A stretch of DNA of 64,000 bases from Crossiella sp. S99.2 (GCF_023094165.1 NZ_JALMDK010000001.1:620001-684000); one strand, 5' to 3'; positions 43,861-53,306 are shown, numbered from the stretch's first letter. Notes: a model not told the origin generated them from the sequence alone. Numbers and translations: made by a program.

Positions 43861-44411
43861 TGCGACTCGTTCTTGTCGGCCCGCCCGGAGCGGGCAAGGG
43901 TACCCAGGCCACCGTGCTCAGCCAGAAGCTCGGCGTGCCGCACATCTCCACCGGCGAGCTGTTCCGGTACAACGTCGGCCAGGAGACCGCTCTGGGCAAG
44001 GAAGCCAAGCGCTACCTGGACGCCGGTGAGCTGGTGCCGGACTCGGTCACCAACTCCATGGTCCGGGAGCGGCTGGCCGAGGCGGACGCGGTGAACGGCT
44101 TCCTGCTCGACGGCTTCCCGCGCAACACCGCGCAGGCCGACGTGCTGGGCCAGATCCTCAAGGAGAACGACGAGGGCCTGGACGCGGTGCTGGAGTTCGC
44201 GGTGCCGGAGGACGTCGTGGTCGAGCGCCTGCTCGCCCGCGGCCGGTCCGACGACAACGAGGACGTGATCCGGCGGCGCCAGCAGGTGTACCGCTCGGAG
44301 ACCGCCCCGCTGCTCGACTACTACAGCAACATCCTGCTGAAGGTGGACGCGGTGGGCACGGTCGAGGAGATCACCGGCCGCGCGCTGGACGCGCTCAACA
44401 ACCGTAGGTAG
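43860..44411 (+). CDS. adk: Adenylate kinase
   Basis: A 183-residue adenylate kinase that balances ATP, AMP and ADP. The P-loop GPPGAGKGT is at residues 7-15, with FPRN and the [16 protein letters not shown] segment. The LID is short and lacks the four-Cys zinc finger, as in other actinomycetes. GTG at 43860 overlaps the secY stop; map follows after 13 bp. Confidence 0.97.
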   Translation: MRLVLVGPPGAGKGTQATVLSQKLGVPHISTGELFRYNVGQETALGKEAKRYLDAGELVPDSVTNSMVRERLAEADAVNGFLLDGFPRNTAQADVLGQILKENDEGLDAVLEFAVPEDVVVERLLARGRSDDNEDVIRRRQQVYRSETAPLLDYYSNILLKVDAVGTVEEITGRALDALNNRR

Positions 44412-44424
44412 AAGGGCGGGGCCC

Positions 44425-45216
44425 GTGCTCAGGCGCGGACGCGGAATCGAGATCAAGACGCACACCGAGCTGGAGGCCATGCGGGCCGCCGGCCTGGTGG
44501 TGGCCCGCACCCTGGCCGCGGTCGCCACGGCGGCCAAGGCCGGGGTGAGCACCGGTGAGCTGGACGAGCTGGCCGAGCAGACCATCCGGGACGCCGGCGC
44601 GGTGCCCTCGTTCAAGGGCTACCACGGCTTCCCGGCCTCGATCTGCGCCTCGGTGAACGAGCAGGTCGTGCACGGCATCCCGAACCGGGAGCAGGTGCTG
44701 GCCGAGGGCGATCTGCTGTCGGTGGACTGCGGCGCCATCCTGGACGGCTGGCACGGCGACTCCGCGGTGACCCTGGCCATCGGCACGGTGACCGAGCAGG
44801 AAGTGAAGCTGTCCAACGCCTGCCGCGAGTCGATGCTGGCCGGCATCGCCGCGGTGCGCCCGGACAACCGGCTCAGCGACATCAGCCACGCCATCGAGAC
44901 CGCAGTGCTGGCCGCGGCCAAGCGCGACGGCCTGGACTACGCGATCGTCGCCGACTACGGCGGCCACGGCATCGGCAGCCAGATGCACATGGAGCCCTTC
45001 CTGCCCAACCGCGGCAAGCCGGGCAAGGGGCCCAAGCTCAAGGTGGGCATGGCCATCGCGGTCGAACCGATGGTCACCCTGGGCAGCGACGACACCGTCG
45101 AACTCGAGGACGGCTGGACCGTCATCACCGACGACGGTTCCCGGGCCGCGCACTGGGAGCACAGCGTCGCGGTCACCGAGAACGGCCCCTGGGTGCTCAC
45201 CGCCCTGGAGGACTGA
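44425..45216 (+). CDS. map: Methionine aminopeptidase, type I
   Basis: A 263-residue enzyme removing the initiator methionine. The five metal ligands are visible: Asp101, Asp112, His181, Glu214 and Glu245, with His83 in HGIPN. There is no long N-terminal SH3-binding extension. The GTG start gives MLRRGRGIEIKT. It closes the secY-adk-map unit and is followed by a perfect hairpin. Confidence 0.97.
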   Translation: MLRRGRGIEIKTHTELEAMRAAGLVVARTLAAVATAAKAGVSTGELDELAEQTIRDAGAVPSFKGYHGFPASICASVNEQVVHGIPNREQVLAEGDLLSVDCGAILDGWHGDSAVTLAIGTVTEQEVKLSNACRESMLAGIAAVRPDNRLSDISHAIETAVLAAAKRDGLDYAIVADYGGHGIGSQMHMEPFLPNRGKPGKGPKLKVGMAIAVEPMVTLGSDDTVELEDGWTVITDDGSRAAHWEHSVAVTENGPWVLTALED

Positions 45217-45228
45217 GCAAGCACGCGT

Positions 45229-45266
45229 GAAGGGCGCCCCGGAGCTTCGGCTCCGGGGCGCCCTTC
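45229..45266. terminator. Bidirectional terminator with UUCG loop
   Basis: A perfect 17-bp stem (45229-45245 with 45250-45266) closed by a TTCG tetraloop. It lies between map (plus) and the convergent gene ending at 45272 (minus) and can serve both. Confidence 0.93.
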
Positions 45267-45271
45267 GTCGT

Positions 45272-46276
45272 TCACTTGGCGGGGATCCGGCGCACCACTG
45301 GCCGGAACTCCTGGTAGACCCAGACCGCCGGGAGCGGCACGTCGTCGAAGTGGCCGGGATCCTTGGTCAGCACCGTCTCCCTGGCCAGCAGGCTGCCGTC
45401 GGTCTCGTCGAGCACCAGGGTGATCCGGACGGGCTTGCCGAAGCCACCGGGGGCATCCACGTCGTCGATGGTGATCGCGAGGCCCCGCCGACCGGCGTGA
45501 TCGGTGGCCCGGCCGGGGCTGTTCAGATCGGTCACGGTCGCCAGCTGGCGCAGCACCCAAGCCCGCTGGCGCGGGTTGAGCGCCCGGGTGCCGAACAGTT
45601 CGGCGACCCGGTAGAAGGTGTGGCCGCGCAGCACCGGACCTTGCCACAGCCACGGGCCGAAGGCGGCCTCGTCCTGGGGAATGGCTCCCAGGTAGTTGTC
45701 GTCCTTGCCGCCCGGCCGGTAGTGCTCGAACGTGGGCGGGCCACTGCCGTGGGGGCGGCCGAGCAGGCGGGTGCCATCCGGTTCGGTCACCACCTCCAAG
45801 TCGATGGTGCGCTGCTGGGTCGCGGTGGAGCGATCGACCGGGCGGTCCAGGACCCAGGTCACCGACCGCACTTCCTCCCAGGCGCCCAGCCCCACCGAGT
45901 CCGGGATGGCCTCGACCTTCGCGGCGAGTTGGCGCAGCAGGTCCGCGGCCGGTGGTTGACCGGGCCCGATGGGCTCGACCACCAGTGGGTTGAACTGCTG
46001 GCCCCCCGCGGACTGGAGGCCGGAGTCCAGCAGGGTCACCCCGATCGCGGTCCCGGCGACCACGGTCGCCGCAACCAGTCCCACCGCCAGCAGCCGCCGC
46101 CGGGGCAACGACCTGGGGCGAGCCGCGGGCCGCACGGGCAGCTGGGTGACGCCGGCCGGCTCGGCCAGGATGCGGCGCAGGTCCGCCGCCCGCTGTTCCA
46201 GCGTGGGCAGTCCGTCCCCCGCTGCCGGGTCCAGTGCCTGGTAGTGCAGGCGCAGCTCGTCCTCGACGCCCCTCAT
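45272..46276 (-). CDS. CU044_5270-type protein partnered with an ECF sigma factor
   Basis: A 334-residue protein with a cytoplasmic N-terminus of about 60 residues, one membrane helix at about 62-83 (LLAVGLVAATVVAGTAIGVTLL) and a large extracytoplasmic domain. Proteins with this layout, usually called CU044_5270 family, are commonly encoded right after ECF sigma factors in actinomycetes. The start ATG at 46276 overlaps the sigma-factor stop (ATGA). An anti-sigma or sensor role is likely from position and topology but unproven; no zinc-anti-sigma HxxxCxxC motif is seen. Confidence 0.75.
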   Translation of the reverse strand: MRGVEDELRLHYQALDPAAGDGLPTLEQRAADLRRILAEPAGVTQLPVRPAARPRSLPRRRLLAVGLVAATVVAGTAIGVTLLDSGLQSAGGQQFNPLVVEPIGPGQPPAADLLRQLAAKVEAIPDSVGLGAWEEVRSVTWVLDRPVDRSTATQQRTIDLEVVTEPDGTRLLGRPHGSGPPTFEHYRPGGKDDNYLGAIPQDEAAFGPWLWQGPVLRGHTFYRVAELFGTRALNPRQRAWVLRQLATVTDLNSPGRATDHAGRRGLAITIDDVDAPGGFGKPVRITLVLDETDGSLLARETVLTKDPGHFDDVPLPAVWVYQEFRPVVRRIPAK

Positions 46277-46800
46277 CGGATTCCTCCAGTCCCCGGCAGG
46301 GCCGGGATCAGTTCGATGTGCCGGGCGCGCAGCCGCCGCCGCAGCCGGAGAAGGCGCATGGCCAGCGCGGCCGGGTTGCAGCCCAGCACCGCCGCGGCCT
46401 CGCGGCTGGTCAGGCCCTCCCAGGCGATCAGCCGCACCGCCTCGCGGTCGGGTTCGGGCAGCTGGTCGAACAGCCGGGCCACGGCCAGCCGGGTCTCGGT
46501 CTGCTCGGCGTGGTCCGGCGCCTGGCCCGGACCGGCGTGCGCGGCTACCCGCTCTACCAGCGCGTTCGCTCGCTGGGCGCCGCGGAAGGTGTTGGCCAGC
46601 ACCCGCCGGGCCACCCCGTACAACCAGGGCAGCGGCAGCGGACTGCGTTCCAGCTCGGCGAAGCGGCGCCAGGCGGTCAGGAAGACCTCGGCCGCCGTGT
46701 CCCGGCAGTCCAGTTCCGGCGCCCGGCGGCGCACGTACCGGGCGATGTCCTCGTAGTGCAGCTGGTACAGCGCGGTGAAGCGTTGTTCGGGCTCGTTCAT
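46273..46800 (-). CDS. ECF-type RNA polymerase sigma factor
   Basis: This 175-residue sigma-70-family factor has region 2 (about residues 8-75: FTALYQLHYEDIARYVRRR, then AAEVFLTAWRRF) and region 4 (about 105-160: LPEPDREAVRLIAWEGLTSREAAAVLGCNPAALAMRL). It would direct RNA polymerase to a small stress or envelope regulon. ATG at 46800 has an AAGGGGGG site. It is cotranscribed with the membrane partner downstream and divergent from the DUF1707 gene; it may autoregulate, as ECF factors often do. Confidence 0.88.
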   Translation of the reverse strand: MNEPEQRFTALYQLHYEDIARYVRRRAPELDCRDTAAEVFLTAWRRFAELERSPLPLPWLYGVARRVLANTFRGAQRANALVERVAAHAGPGQAPDHAEQTETRLAVARLFDQLPEPDREAVRLIAWEGLTSREAAAVLGCNPAALAMRLLRLRRRLRARHIELIPALPGTGGIR

Positions 46801-46882
46801 CGCACCCCCTTTCACCGCGGTCTGTGTCCGGCCCGGCCCCGGCCATAACACCCCATCCACCGGATCTGCGAACATCACCGGT

Positions 46883-47311
46883 GTGAGTGAGCCGATGCCG
46901 TACGAGCGGATGCGGATCTCCGACGCCGACCGGGAGGCGGTGGCCGGGCGGCTACGCCAGGCCCAGGGCGAGGGGCGGCTCACCCTCGGCGAGTTCGACG
47001 AACGGGTCCGGCTGGTCTGGGCCAGTCGCACCTACGGCGAGCTGGCCGCGGTCACCGGCGATCTGCCGGACCTGGCCACCCAGTCCCCGGTGCCCGCCGT
47101 CCCGGCCCCGGAGCCCCGGCCGCGACGGTTCTTCCGGGCGGTGCTCGGGGTGTACCTGTTCGCGGTGCTGATCAACCTGGTGATCTGGGGCCTGGTCAGC
47201 GTGACCGAGCTGGAGCTGGCCTACCCGTGGTTCCTCTGGGTGGCCGGGCCGCCCGGGGTGGTGGTGCTCACGCTGTACCTGCTCGGGCGACCTCCGCCGG
47301 ACGGGCGTTGA
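46883..47311 (+). CDS. DUF1707-domain membrane protein
   Basis: A 142-residue protein. Residues 1-60 are a DUF1707 (SHOCT-like) domain: RISDADREAVAGRLRQAQGEGRLTLGEFDERV. A Pro-rich linker follows, then two membrane helices with YPWFLW between or within them. The GTG start at 46883 gives VSEPMPYERMRI; ATG at 46895 is an alternative. The function of DUF1707 proteins is unknown. It is divergent from the ECF sigma gene and could be part of its regulon (inference). Confidence 0.8.
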   Translation: MSEPMPYERMRISDADREAVAGRLRQAQGEGRLTLGEFDERVRLVWASRTYGELAAVTGDLPDLATQSPVPAVPAPEPRPRRFFRAVLGVYLFAVLINLVIWGLVSVTELELAYPWFLWVAGPPGVVVLTLYLLGRPPPDGR

Positions 47312-47399
47312 CGCGCGAGTGGCCTACGCCCACGGGACCCCCTCGAATCCGCATCGCGGATGACGACCGGGGACCGATCACGCTGGCACGCTGGCCGGC

Positions 47400-47579
47400 G
47401 TGAGTGAATCAGTGCGGGTCTGGCTCATCGCCAGCGCGGTCATGATCGCGGTGTGGGCGGGCACCTCGCTGCTGTCCGCCGCCGCGGTCTACCCCTGGTT
47501 CCTCTGGCCGATCGGCATCTGGGGGGCCATCGAGTTGTTCAGCTGGATGAGCAAGCGGGACGGCCGGCGGCCCGGCTGA
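47400..47579 (+). CDS. 59-residue two-helix membrane protein
   Basis: A short frame (GTG 47400 to TGA 47579) beginning VSESVRVWLIASAVM and ending MSKRDGRRPG. It has two membrane helices separated by AVYPWFLWPIG, the same motif seen at the end of the DUF1707 protein 88 bp upstream, which suggests the small gene arose from, or shares a 2TM domain with, its neighbour. No clear ribosome-binding site is visible, so leaderless translation is possible. Function unknown. Confidence 0.6.
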   Translation: MSESVRVWLIASAVMIAVWAGTSLLSAAAVYPWFLWPIGIWGAIELFSWMSKRDGRRPG

Positions 47580-47591
47580 ACCGGCCCCGGT

Positions 47592-47621
47592 TTGGAGACC
47601 AGCGCATACTGCGCCTACACT
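47592..47621 (+). promoter_or_regulatory. Promoter of the infA-rpoA operon
   Basis: TTGGAG (47592-47597) and TACACT (47616-47621) with an 18-bp spacer match the housekeeping consensus well. Transcription would start near 47628, giving a leader of about 209 nt before infA. Confidence 0.65.
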
Positions 47622-47836
47622 GGAGCGACGGCGCATCTGGTTGTGCCCGTTCCGACGTGCCCGTGGCTGTTCTTCAGCCGCCTGGCGACCGGTTCTCCGC
47701 ACTTCAGTGCGCATCCGGCGGTCATCCAGGGTCTCGAAGGTAGCGGGTTCCTCCGGTGCCCGTGAACCGCCTGATCAGGGGTTTTTCCGCCCTGGTCGGG
47801 TTTGCCAGATCATCACCGTCACGAAACGCGGAGGAC

Positions 47837-48058
47837 ATGGGCAAGAAGGACGGGGCCATTGAAGTCGAGGGCCGCGTAGTCGAGCCGCTCCCCAACGCGA
47901 TGTTTCGCGTCGAGCTGGAGAACGGCCACAGGGTCCTTGCACACATCAGCGGCAAGATGCGGCAGCACTACATCCGCATCCTGCCCGAGGACCGGGTAGT
48001 CGTGGAGCTTTCGCCCTACGACCTGTCCCGTGGCCGCATCGTCTACCGCTACAAGTGA
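47837..48058 (+). CDS. infA: Translation initiation factor IF-1
   Basis: A 73-residue IF-1 with the S1-type fold (start [20 protein letters not shown], end GRIVYRYK). ATG at 47837 follows GCGGAGGAC and is the family start, although the frame is open upstream. It heads the infA-rpmJ-rpsM-rpsK-rpsD-rpoA-rplQ operon. Confidence 0.98.
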   Translation: MGKKDGAIEVEGRVVEPLPNAMFRVELENGHRVLAHISGKMRQHYIRILPEDRVVVELSPYDLSRGRIVYRYK

Positions 48059-48113
48059 CCTCCACGGTGTCCTGGTGCCCCCAGGACACGCGGCCAAGCA
48101 GGAGTGCACGACC

Positions 48114-48227
48114 GTGAAGGTCCAGCCGAGCGTCAAGAAGATCTGCGACAAGTGCAAGGTGATCCGCCGTCACGGGCGGGTCATGGTGATTTGCGAGAAC
48201 CTGCGTCACAAGCAGCGTCAGGGCTGA
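48114..48227 (+). CDS. rpmJ: 50S ribosomal protein L36
   Basis: A 37-residue L36 ([20 protein letters not shown]...) with the zinc ligands in CDKC, a later Cys and a His (CENLRH). The zinc form is intact. The GTG start at 48114 is preceded by CAGGAG. Confidence 0.97.
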   Translation: MKVQPSVKKICDKCKVIRRHGRVMVICENLRHKQRQG

Positions 48228-48290
48228 TCACCCGCACTTTCGTTCGCTGATCCCGGACGACAAGCAACCACAAGCCTTCCCGAACCTGTC

Positions 48291-48362
48291 CGGTACCGCG
48301 GTACCGCGACTGACCCCCGGACTTCAGGCCGGGGCCCGCGAGCAGTTGAGTCGACTCGCGGG
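48291..48362 (+). promoter_or_regulatory. Cluster of hairpins before rpsM
   Basis: Three structures lie in a row: a perfect 16-bp palindrome CGGTACCGCGGTACCG (48291-48306), CCCCGG-N8-CCGGGG (48315-48334) and CCCGCGAG-N12-CTCGCGGG (48335-48362). They sit in the 183-bp gap between rpmJ and rpsM and could attenuate or process the mRNA. Confidence 0.5.
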
Positions 48363-48410
48363 GCGGTCGGGGAGAAGACCTGGAGCTACGACGAAGGAGA
48401 AAGTCGCCGA

Positions 48411-48791
48411 ATGGCACGACTCTCTGGCGTCGATCTTCCCCGCGAGAAGCGGTTGGAGATCGCGCTGACCTACATTTTCGGTATTGGCCGGACCCGCTCC
48501 CGGGAGATCCTGGGCGCCACCGGCCTGAGCGCCGACCTGCGTGTTCGCGAACTGACTGACGACGACGTCGTCAAGCTGCGCGAGTACATCGAGAACCACT
48601 TCAAGGTCGAGGGTGACCTCCGCCGCGAGGTTCAGGCCGACATTCGCCGGAAGATCGAGATCGGCTGCTACGAGGGGCTGCGGCATCGCCGCAACCTGCC
48701 CGTGCGAGGCCAGCGCACCAAGACCAACGCGCGCACCCGCAAGGGCCCGAAGAAGACGGTCGCCGGCAAGAAGAAGGCCGGAAAGAAGTAA
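48411..48791 (+). CDS. rpsM: 30S ribosomal protein S13
   Basis: A 126-residue S13, at the subunit bridge in the 30S head (start [26 protein letters not shown], followed by the [19 protein letters not shown] tail). ATG at 48411 follows GAAGGAG. rpsK follows after 29 bp. Confidence 0.98.
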   Translation: MARLSGVDLPREKRLEIALTYIFGIGRTRSREILGATGLSADLRVRELTDDDVVKLREYIENHFKVEGDLRREVQADIRRKIEIGCYEGLRHRRNLPVRGQRTKTNARTRKGPKKTVAGKKKAGKK

Positions 48792-48820
48792 CCTCGCGCT
48801 AGCTAGGAGATCACCGCAAC

Positions 48821-49228
48821 ATGCCACCGAAGTCCCGTACGGGCGCCGGGGTCAAGAAAATCCGGCGCAAGGAAAAGAAGAACGTCTCTCATGGGTTCGC
48901 CCACATCAAGAGCACGTTCAACAACACGATCGTCTCGATCACGGACCCGGCCGGGAACGTGATCAGCTGGGCGTCCGCAGGCCACGTCGGCTTCAAGGGC
49001 TCCCGGAAGTCGACGCCGTTCGCCGCCCAGATGGCCGCCGAGAACGCGGCCCGCAAGGCCGCCGAGCACGGCATGCGCAAGGTCGACGTGTTCGTGAAGG
49101 GTCCTGGCTCCGGCCGGGAGACCGCGATCCGTTCGCTGCAGGCCGCCGGCCTTGAGGTCGGCACTATCCAGGACGTGACCCCGCAGCCGCACAACGGCTG
49201 CCGCCCGCCCAAGCGGCGCCGGGTCTAA
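48821..49228 (+). CDS. rpsK: 30S ribosomal protein S11
   Basis: A 135-residue S11 on the 30S platform (core [20 protein letters not shown], end [18 protein letters not shown]). The ATG at 48821 follows AGGAG. rpsD follows after 22 bp. Confidence 0.98.
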   Translation: MPPKSRTGAGVKKIRRKEKKNVSHGFAHIKSTFNNTIVSITDPAGNVISWASAGHVGFKGSRKSTPFAAQMAAENAARKAAEHGMRKVDVFVKGPGSGRETAIRSLQAAGLEVGTIQDVTPQPHNGCRPPKRRRV

Positions 49229-49250
49229 GCGCGGGAAGGAGTAATTCACG

Positions 49251-49856
49251 ATGGCTCGTTACACCGGTCCCGCGACTCGTAAGTCTCGTCGGCTCAAGGT
49301 TGACCTCATCGGCGGCGACCGCTCCTTCGAGCGCCGTCCGTACCCCCCGGGTCAGCACGGACGGACTCGCATCAAGGAGTCCGAGTACCTGCTGCAGTCG
49401 CAGGAGAAGCAGAAGGCTCGCTTCACCTACGGCGTGCTGGAGAAGCAGTTCCGTCGTTACTTCGAGGAAGCTCGGCGCGTCACCGGCAAGACCGGTGAGG
49501 CCCTGCTGATCATCCTCGAGTCGCGGCTGGACAACGTCGTTTACCGGGCCGGCCTGGCTCGCACCCGGCGCCAGGCGCGCCAGCTGGTGAACCACGGCCA
49601 CTTCCTGGTCAACGGCAAGAAGGTCAACATCCCGAGCTTCCGGGTGTCCCAGTACGACATCATCGACGTGAAGCCGAAGTCGCTGCCGACGCTGCCGTTC
49701 CTGGCCGCGAAGGAAGCCCTCGGCGACCGCGGGGTGCCGGCCTGGCTCCAGGTTGTTCCGTCGACGCTGCGTGTGCTCGTGCACTCGCTCCCGGTCCGCG
49801 CGCAGATTGACACGCCGGTCCAGGAGCAGCTCATCGTCGAGCTCTACTCGAAGTGA
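49251..49856 (+). CDS. rpsD: 30S ribosomal protein S4
   Basis: A 201-residue S4, one of the first proteins to bind 16S rRNA and a partner of S5 in fidelity. It lacks the zinc-binding Cys cluster found in some S4 forms. The S4 RNA-binding domain is at about 90-150 (RLDNVVYRAGLARTRRQARQLVNHGHFLVNG). A strong hairpin follows 6 bp after its stop. Confidence 0.98.
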   Translation: MARYTGPATRKSRRLKVDLIGGDRSFERRPYPPGQHGRTRIKESEYLLQSQEKQKARFTYGVLEKQFRRYFEEARRVTGKTGEALLIILESRLDNVVYRAGLARTRRQARQLVNHGHFLVNGKKVNIPSFRVSQYDIIDVKPKSLPTLPFLAAKEALGDRGVPAWLQVVPSTLRVLVHSLPVRAQIDTPVQEQLIVELYSK

Positions 49857-49862
49857 CGTGAC

Positions 49863-49892
49863 CCGGGGCGACCGTTTCGACGGTCGCCCCGG
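49863..49892 (+). terminator. Perfect hairpin between rpsD and rpoA
   Basis: CCGGGGCGACCG (49863-49874) pairs with CGGTCGCCCCGG (49881-49892) around TTTCGA. No T-run follows, so it probably acts as a partial terminator or processing site that sets rpoA expression relative to the ribosomal genes. Confidence 0.6.
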
Positions 49893-49986
49893 TACTGCGT
49901 CTGACCGTCGGCACGAATGGTGTGCCTGCGGTGCAAGCCCAGTACGGCGTCAAATAGCGGGCGCCGACAGGTAAAGGAGTTCCACA

Positions 49987-51039
49987 GTGCTTATCTCCCA
50001 GCGGCCCACGCTGGCCGAGGACACGGTCAATGAGACCCGCTCCCGGTTCGTCATCGAACCACTGGAGCCGGGCTTCGGCTACACCCTCGGCAACTCGCTG
50101 CGGCGCACGCTGCTGTCCTCCATTCCGGGGGCGGCCGTGACCAGCATCCGCATCGACGGCGTGCTCCACGAGTTCACCACGGTGCCCGGCGTGAAGGAGG
50201 ATGTCACCGACATCATCCTGAACCTCAAGGAGCTGGTCGTCAGCTCCGAAGAGGACGAGCCGGTCACCATGTACCTGCGCAAGCAGGGCCCCGGTGAGGT
50301 CACCGCTGGCGACATCGTGCCGCCGGCCGGTGTCACCGTGCACAACCCCGACCTGCACATCGCCACCCTGAATGGCAAGGGCAAGCTGGAGATCGAGCTC
50401 GTTGTCGAGCGCGGTCGCGGCTACGTCCCGGCCATGCAGAACAAGCAGGCCGGCGCCGAGATCGGCCGGATTCCGGTCGACTCGATCTACTCGCCGGTGC
50501 TGAAGGTGACGTACAAGGTCGAGGCCACCCGTGTCGAGCAGCGCACGGACTTCGACAAGCTGATCCTGGACGTGGAGACCAAGCCGTCGATCACCCCCCG
50601 CGACGCGGTGGCATCGGCCGGTAAGACCCTCGTCGAGCTGTTCGGCTTGGCCCGTGAGCTCAACGTCGACGCCGAAGGCATCGAGATCGGCCCCTCGCCA
50701 GCCGAGGCGGACACCATCGCGGCTTTCGCGATGCCGATCGAGGACCTGGACCTCACCGTCCGGTCCTACAACTGCCTCAAGCGCGAGGGCATCCACACCG
50801 TTGGCGAGCTGGTCTCGCGCAGCGAGGCGGACCTGCTCGACATCCGCAACTTCGGTGCCAAGTCGATCGACGAGGTCAAGCTGAAGCTGGCCGGCCTTGG
50901 GCTCGCGCTCAAGGACAGCCCGCCTGGGTTCGACCCGTCCGCGGCGGCCTCGGAGTACACCGGTGAGGGCTGGGCGAGTGGGCACGTTGACACGGGCCAC
51001 GACGATGGCCAGGACTACGCGGAGACGGAACAGCTCTGA
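49987..51039 (+). CDS. rpoA: DNA-directed RNA polymerase subunit alpha
   Basis: A 350-residue alpha subunit. The N-terminal dimerisation domain ([31 protein letters not shown]) and the C-terminal domain with its helix-hairpin-helix ([34 protein letters not shown]) are intact. An acidic tail of about 35 residues follows, longer than in E. coli. GTG at 49987 is chosen after GGAGTTCC. rplQ follows after 63 bp. Confidence 0.98.
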   Translation: MLISQRPTLAEDTVNETRSRFVIEPLEPGFGYTLGNSLRRTLLSSIPGAAVTSIRIDGVLHEFTTVPGVKEDVTDIILNLKELVVSSEEDEPVTMYLRKQGPGEVTAGDIVPPAGVTVHNPDLHIATLNGKGKLEIELVVERGRGYVPAMQNKQAGAEIGRIPVDSIYSPVLKVTYKVEATRVEQRTDFDKLILDVETKPSITPRDAVASAGKTLVELFGLARELNVDAEGIEIGPSPAEADTIAAFAMPIEDLDLTVRSYNCLKREGIHTVGELVSRSEADLLDIRNFGAKSIDEVKLKLAGLGLALKDSPPGFDPSAAASEYTGEGWASGHVDTGHDDGQDYAETEQL

Positions 51040-51046
51040 GCTGTCC

Positions 51047-51059
51047 GTCCACTGTGGAC
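51047..51059. repeat. GTCCAC-T-GTGGAC interrupted palindrome
   Basis: A 13-bp interrupted palindrome between rpoA and rplQ; the same sequence recurs at 23589-23601 and, with A in the centre, at 23392-23404. See findings. Confidence 0.6.
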
Positions 51060-51102
51060 GCTGACACGTCACAGCGTTGAGCTTGATCTAGAGGAGTAAC
51101 CG

Positions 51103-51696
51103 ATGCCCACGCCCACCAAGGGAGCCCGGCTCGGTGGGTCCCCGGCCCACGAGCGGCTGCTGCTGGCCAACCTGGCCACTCAGCTGTTCCAGCACGGTCG
51201 GATCACCACCACCGAGGCCAAGGCGCGGCGGCTGCGTCCGCTCGCCGAGAAGCTGATCACCAAGGCCAAGCGCGGCGACCTGCACAACCGCCGCGAGGTC
51301 ATGCGCACCGTCCGCGACAAGGACGTTGTGCACAAGCTGTTCGCCGAGATCGGTCCGCACTTCGCGGAGCGTCCCGGTGGCTACACCCGGATCATCAAGT
51401 CGATGCCGCGCAAGGGCGACAACGCCCAGATGGCGATCATCGAACTGGTCGGGGAGAAGACCGTCACCGCTGAGGCGGAGAAGGCCCGCGGCACCAAGTT
51501 CGCCAAGGACGCCGCCAAGGTCGACGCCACCACCGGCGCCGAGGTCGTGGACACCACGGCCGAGGAAGCCGCGGAGACCAAGGCCGAGACCACCGAGGAC
51601 ACCAAGGCCGAGGCCGAGGAGGCCCCCAAGGCCGAAAATGTCACCGAGGTCAAGGCTGAGGACACCGAGGCCAAGGACGCCAAGTCCGAGAAGTGA
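51103..51696 (+). CDS. rplQ: 50S ribosomal protein L17
   Basis: A 197-residue L17. The first ~120 residues are the ribosomal domain ([24 protein letters not shown]). A further ~75 residues form an Ala/Glu/Thr/Lys-rich acidic tail as in other actinomycetes. The stop overlaps the truA GTG start (GTGA). Confidence 0.97.
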   Translation: MPTPTKGARLGGSPAHERLLLANLATQLFQHGRITTTEAKARRLRPLAEKLITKAKRGDLHNRREVMRTVRDKDVVHKLFAEIGPHFAERPGGYTRIIKSMPRKGDNAQMAIIELVGEKTVTAEAEKARGTKFAKDAAKVDATTGAEVVDTTAEEAAETKAETTEDTKAEAEEAPKAENVTEVKAEDTEAKDAKSEK

Positions 51697-52553
51697 CGAC
51701 TGAACTTCAGTCCGCCGAGCCCGCCATTCCCACTGGGGATGGCGGGCTCGTGCGCGTCCGCCTCGACCTGGGCTACGACGGCACCGACTTCTCCGGCTGG
51801 GCCAAGCAGCCCGCCCGCCGCACCGTGTGCGGGGTGCTGGAGGAGGCCATCTCCCGGGTGCTGCGCCGGGAGATCACGCTGACCGTGGCCGGGCGCACCG
51901 ACGCCGGGGTGCACGCCACCGGCCAGGTGGCCCACCTCGACCTGCCCGCCGAGTACGACGTGCCCGGCCTGCCGCGCAGGCTGGCCAGGTTGCTGCCGGC
52001 CGATGTGCGGGTCTTCGCCGCCAGGGTGCTGACCCCGGACTTCGACGCGCGGTTCTCCGCGCTGCGCAGGCACTACGAGTACCGGGTGGGCACCGCGCCC
52101 TACGGCGTGCCGCCGCTGGACGCTCGCCGGATCGTCTCGGTGCCGCGGCAGCTGGACCTGGCCGCGATGAACGAGGCCGCCGCGCTGCTGCTCGGCGAAC
52201 GCGATTTCGCCGCCTTCTGCAAGCGCCGCGAGGGCGCCACCACCGTCCGGGAACTGCAACGGCTGGAATGGCGGGTGGAGAGCGAGCACGTGCTGGTCGC
52301 GGCCGTCTCCGCGGACGCCTTCTGCCACTCCATGGTGCGCAGCCTGGTCGGCGCGCTGCTCGCGGTCGGCGAGGGCCGCAAGCCGGTGAGCTGGCCGGCC
52401 GAACTGCTCCGGTCCACCGAACGCGCCAACGGCGTCACAGTGGCCCCCGCGCATGGGCTGGTGCTGGTCCGGGTCGACTACCCGGCCGACGCCGACCTGG
52501 CTGCCAGGGCCGAGATCACCCGCAACGTGCGCGTGCTGCCCGGCTGCCGCTGA
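51693..52553 (+). CDS. truA: tRNA pseudouridine(38-40) synthase TruA
   Basis: A 286-residue enzyme that converts uridines 38-40 of tRNA to pseudouridine. The catalytic Asp70 is in [12 protein letters not shown]. The GTG start at 51693 overlaps the rplQ stop. It ends the operon and is followed, as in many actinomycetes, by an ESX cluster. A hairpin spanning its stop codon separates it from the convergent gene. Confidence 0.96.
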   Translation: MTTELQSAEPAIPTGDGGLVRVRLDLGYDGTDFSGWAKQPARRTVCGVLEEAISRVLRREITLTVAGRTDAGVHATGQVAHLDLPAEYDVPGLPRRLARLLPADVRVFAARVLTPDFDARFSALRRHYEYRVGTAPYGVPPLDARRIVSVPRQLDLAAMNEAAALLLGERDFAAFCKRREGATTVRELQRLEWRVESEHVLVAAVSADAFCHSMVRSLVGALLAVGEGRKPVSWPAELLRSTERANGVTVAPAHGLVLVRVDYPADADLAARAEITRNVRVLPGCR

Positions 52554-52570
52554 GTTCCCGCGGCAGCCGG
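52540..52570. terminator. Hairpin spanning the truA stop, between convergent genes
   Basis: CCGGCTGCCGC (52540-52550) pairs with GCGGCAGCCGG (52560-52570) around the truA stop codon. Placed between truA (plus) and the minus-strand gene ending at 52581, it can terminate both. Confidence 0.6.
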
Positions 52571-52580
52571 TCTTCCCACG

Positions 52581-53306
52581 TCAGTCGCCGCGGCGGACCG
52601 GGCCGAGGATCTGCTGTTCCTTCGGGGTGGTCACCAGTCGCAGCGGACGCCACAGGTTCGCGCCCAGCGCCACCACGCCGTCGTCCTTGAGCTGGGTCAG
52701 CTGGTTCACCATCGGCGGTGGCAGCCGCCAGATCCGCCCGGCCAGCTGGGCCTGACCCACCGGCAGGCGCTGCATGAGCACCAGGTCGGCGTTGTTCGCG
52801 GTGGCCGAGGCCTGCGGGTGCAGGTACGGCAGCACGTAGAGCGTGGTCTGCCAGGCCGAGCGGGGCGGGAACATCTCCTGCGGCACCGCGCCACCGTCGT
52901 GCACCACCAGCAGCGGCCCGTCCTCCGAGGCCCTCGGCAGTTCGATCGGGGACAGCCTGCGGATCTGCACCAGCGGCATCTGCTGTGCCTCCGGGCCCTG
53001 TCCGGCGGCCCTGGTGAGCATCTGCCAGGCCTGCGGACGGCCGGTGGCGATGACCACCCAGGCGCCGATCGCCATCGCCCGCAGCGCCACCTGGCGGGCC
53101 AGGTAGAGCCCGCCCACCGAGACGATCCGGGTGGGCTGGTTGCGCAGCACCGAGACGGTCAGCGGCTCGCCCTTGACGCCTGAGCCGAGCACCATGCCGC
53201 CGCGGTCGCCGGAGGGGCTGATCGCGTCCAGCATCTCGGGGGCGACCAGGAACTCCGGCGCGACCCCGAGGTCGGCCGCCTTGTTCTCCATCATGCGGCT
53301 GCTCAT
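52581..53306 (-). CDS. ESX-cluster protein of unknown function
   Basis: A 241-residue protein starting at ATG 53306, whose start overlaps the eccE stop (ATGA). I do not recognise a catalytic motif. It has a moderately hydrophobic segment around residues 65-90 (LYLARQVALRAMAIGAWVVIATG), too weak to call a membrane helix with confidence. Genes in this position next to eccE are usual in related ESX clusters. The coupled start suggests it works with EccE in the secretion complex or its assembly. Alternatives: a chaperone or regulatory protein. Confidence 0.7.
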   Translation of the reverse strand: MSSRMMENKAADLGVAPEFLVAPEMLDAISPSGDRGGMVLGSGVKGEPLTVSVLRNQPTRIVSVGGLYLARQVALRAMAIGAWVVIATGRPQAWQMLTRAAGQGPEAQQMPLVQIRRLSPIELPRASEDGPLLVVHDGGAVPQEMFPPRSAWQTTLYVLPYLHPQASATANNADLVLMQRLPVGQAQLAGRIWRLPPPMVNQLTQLKDDGVVALGANLWRPLRLVTTPKEQQILGPVRRGD

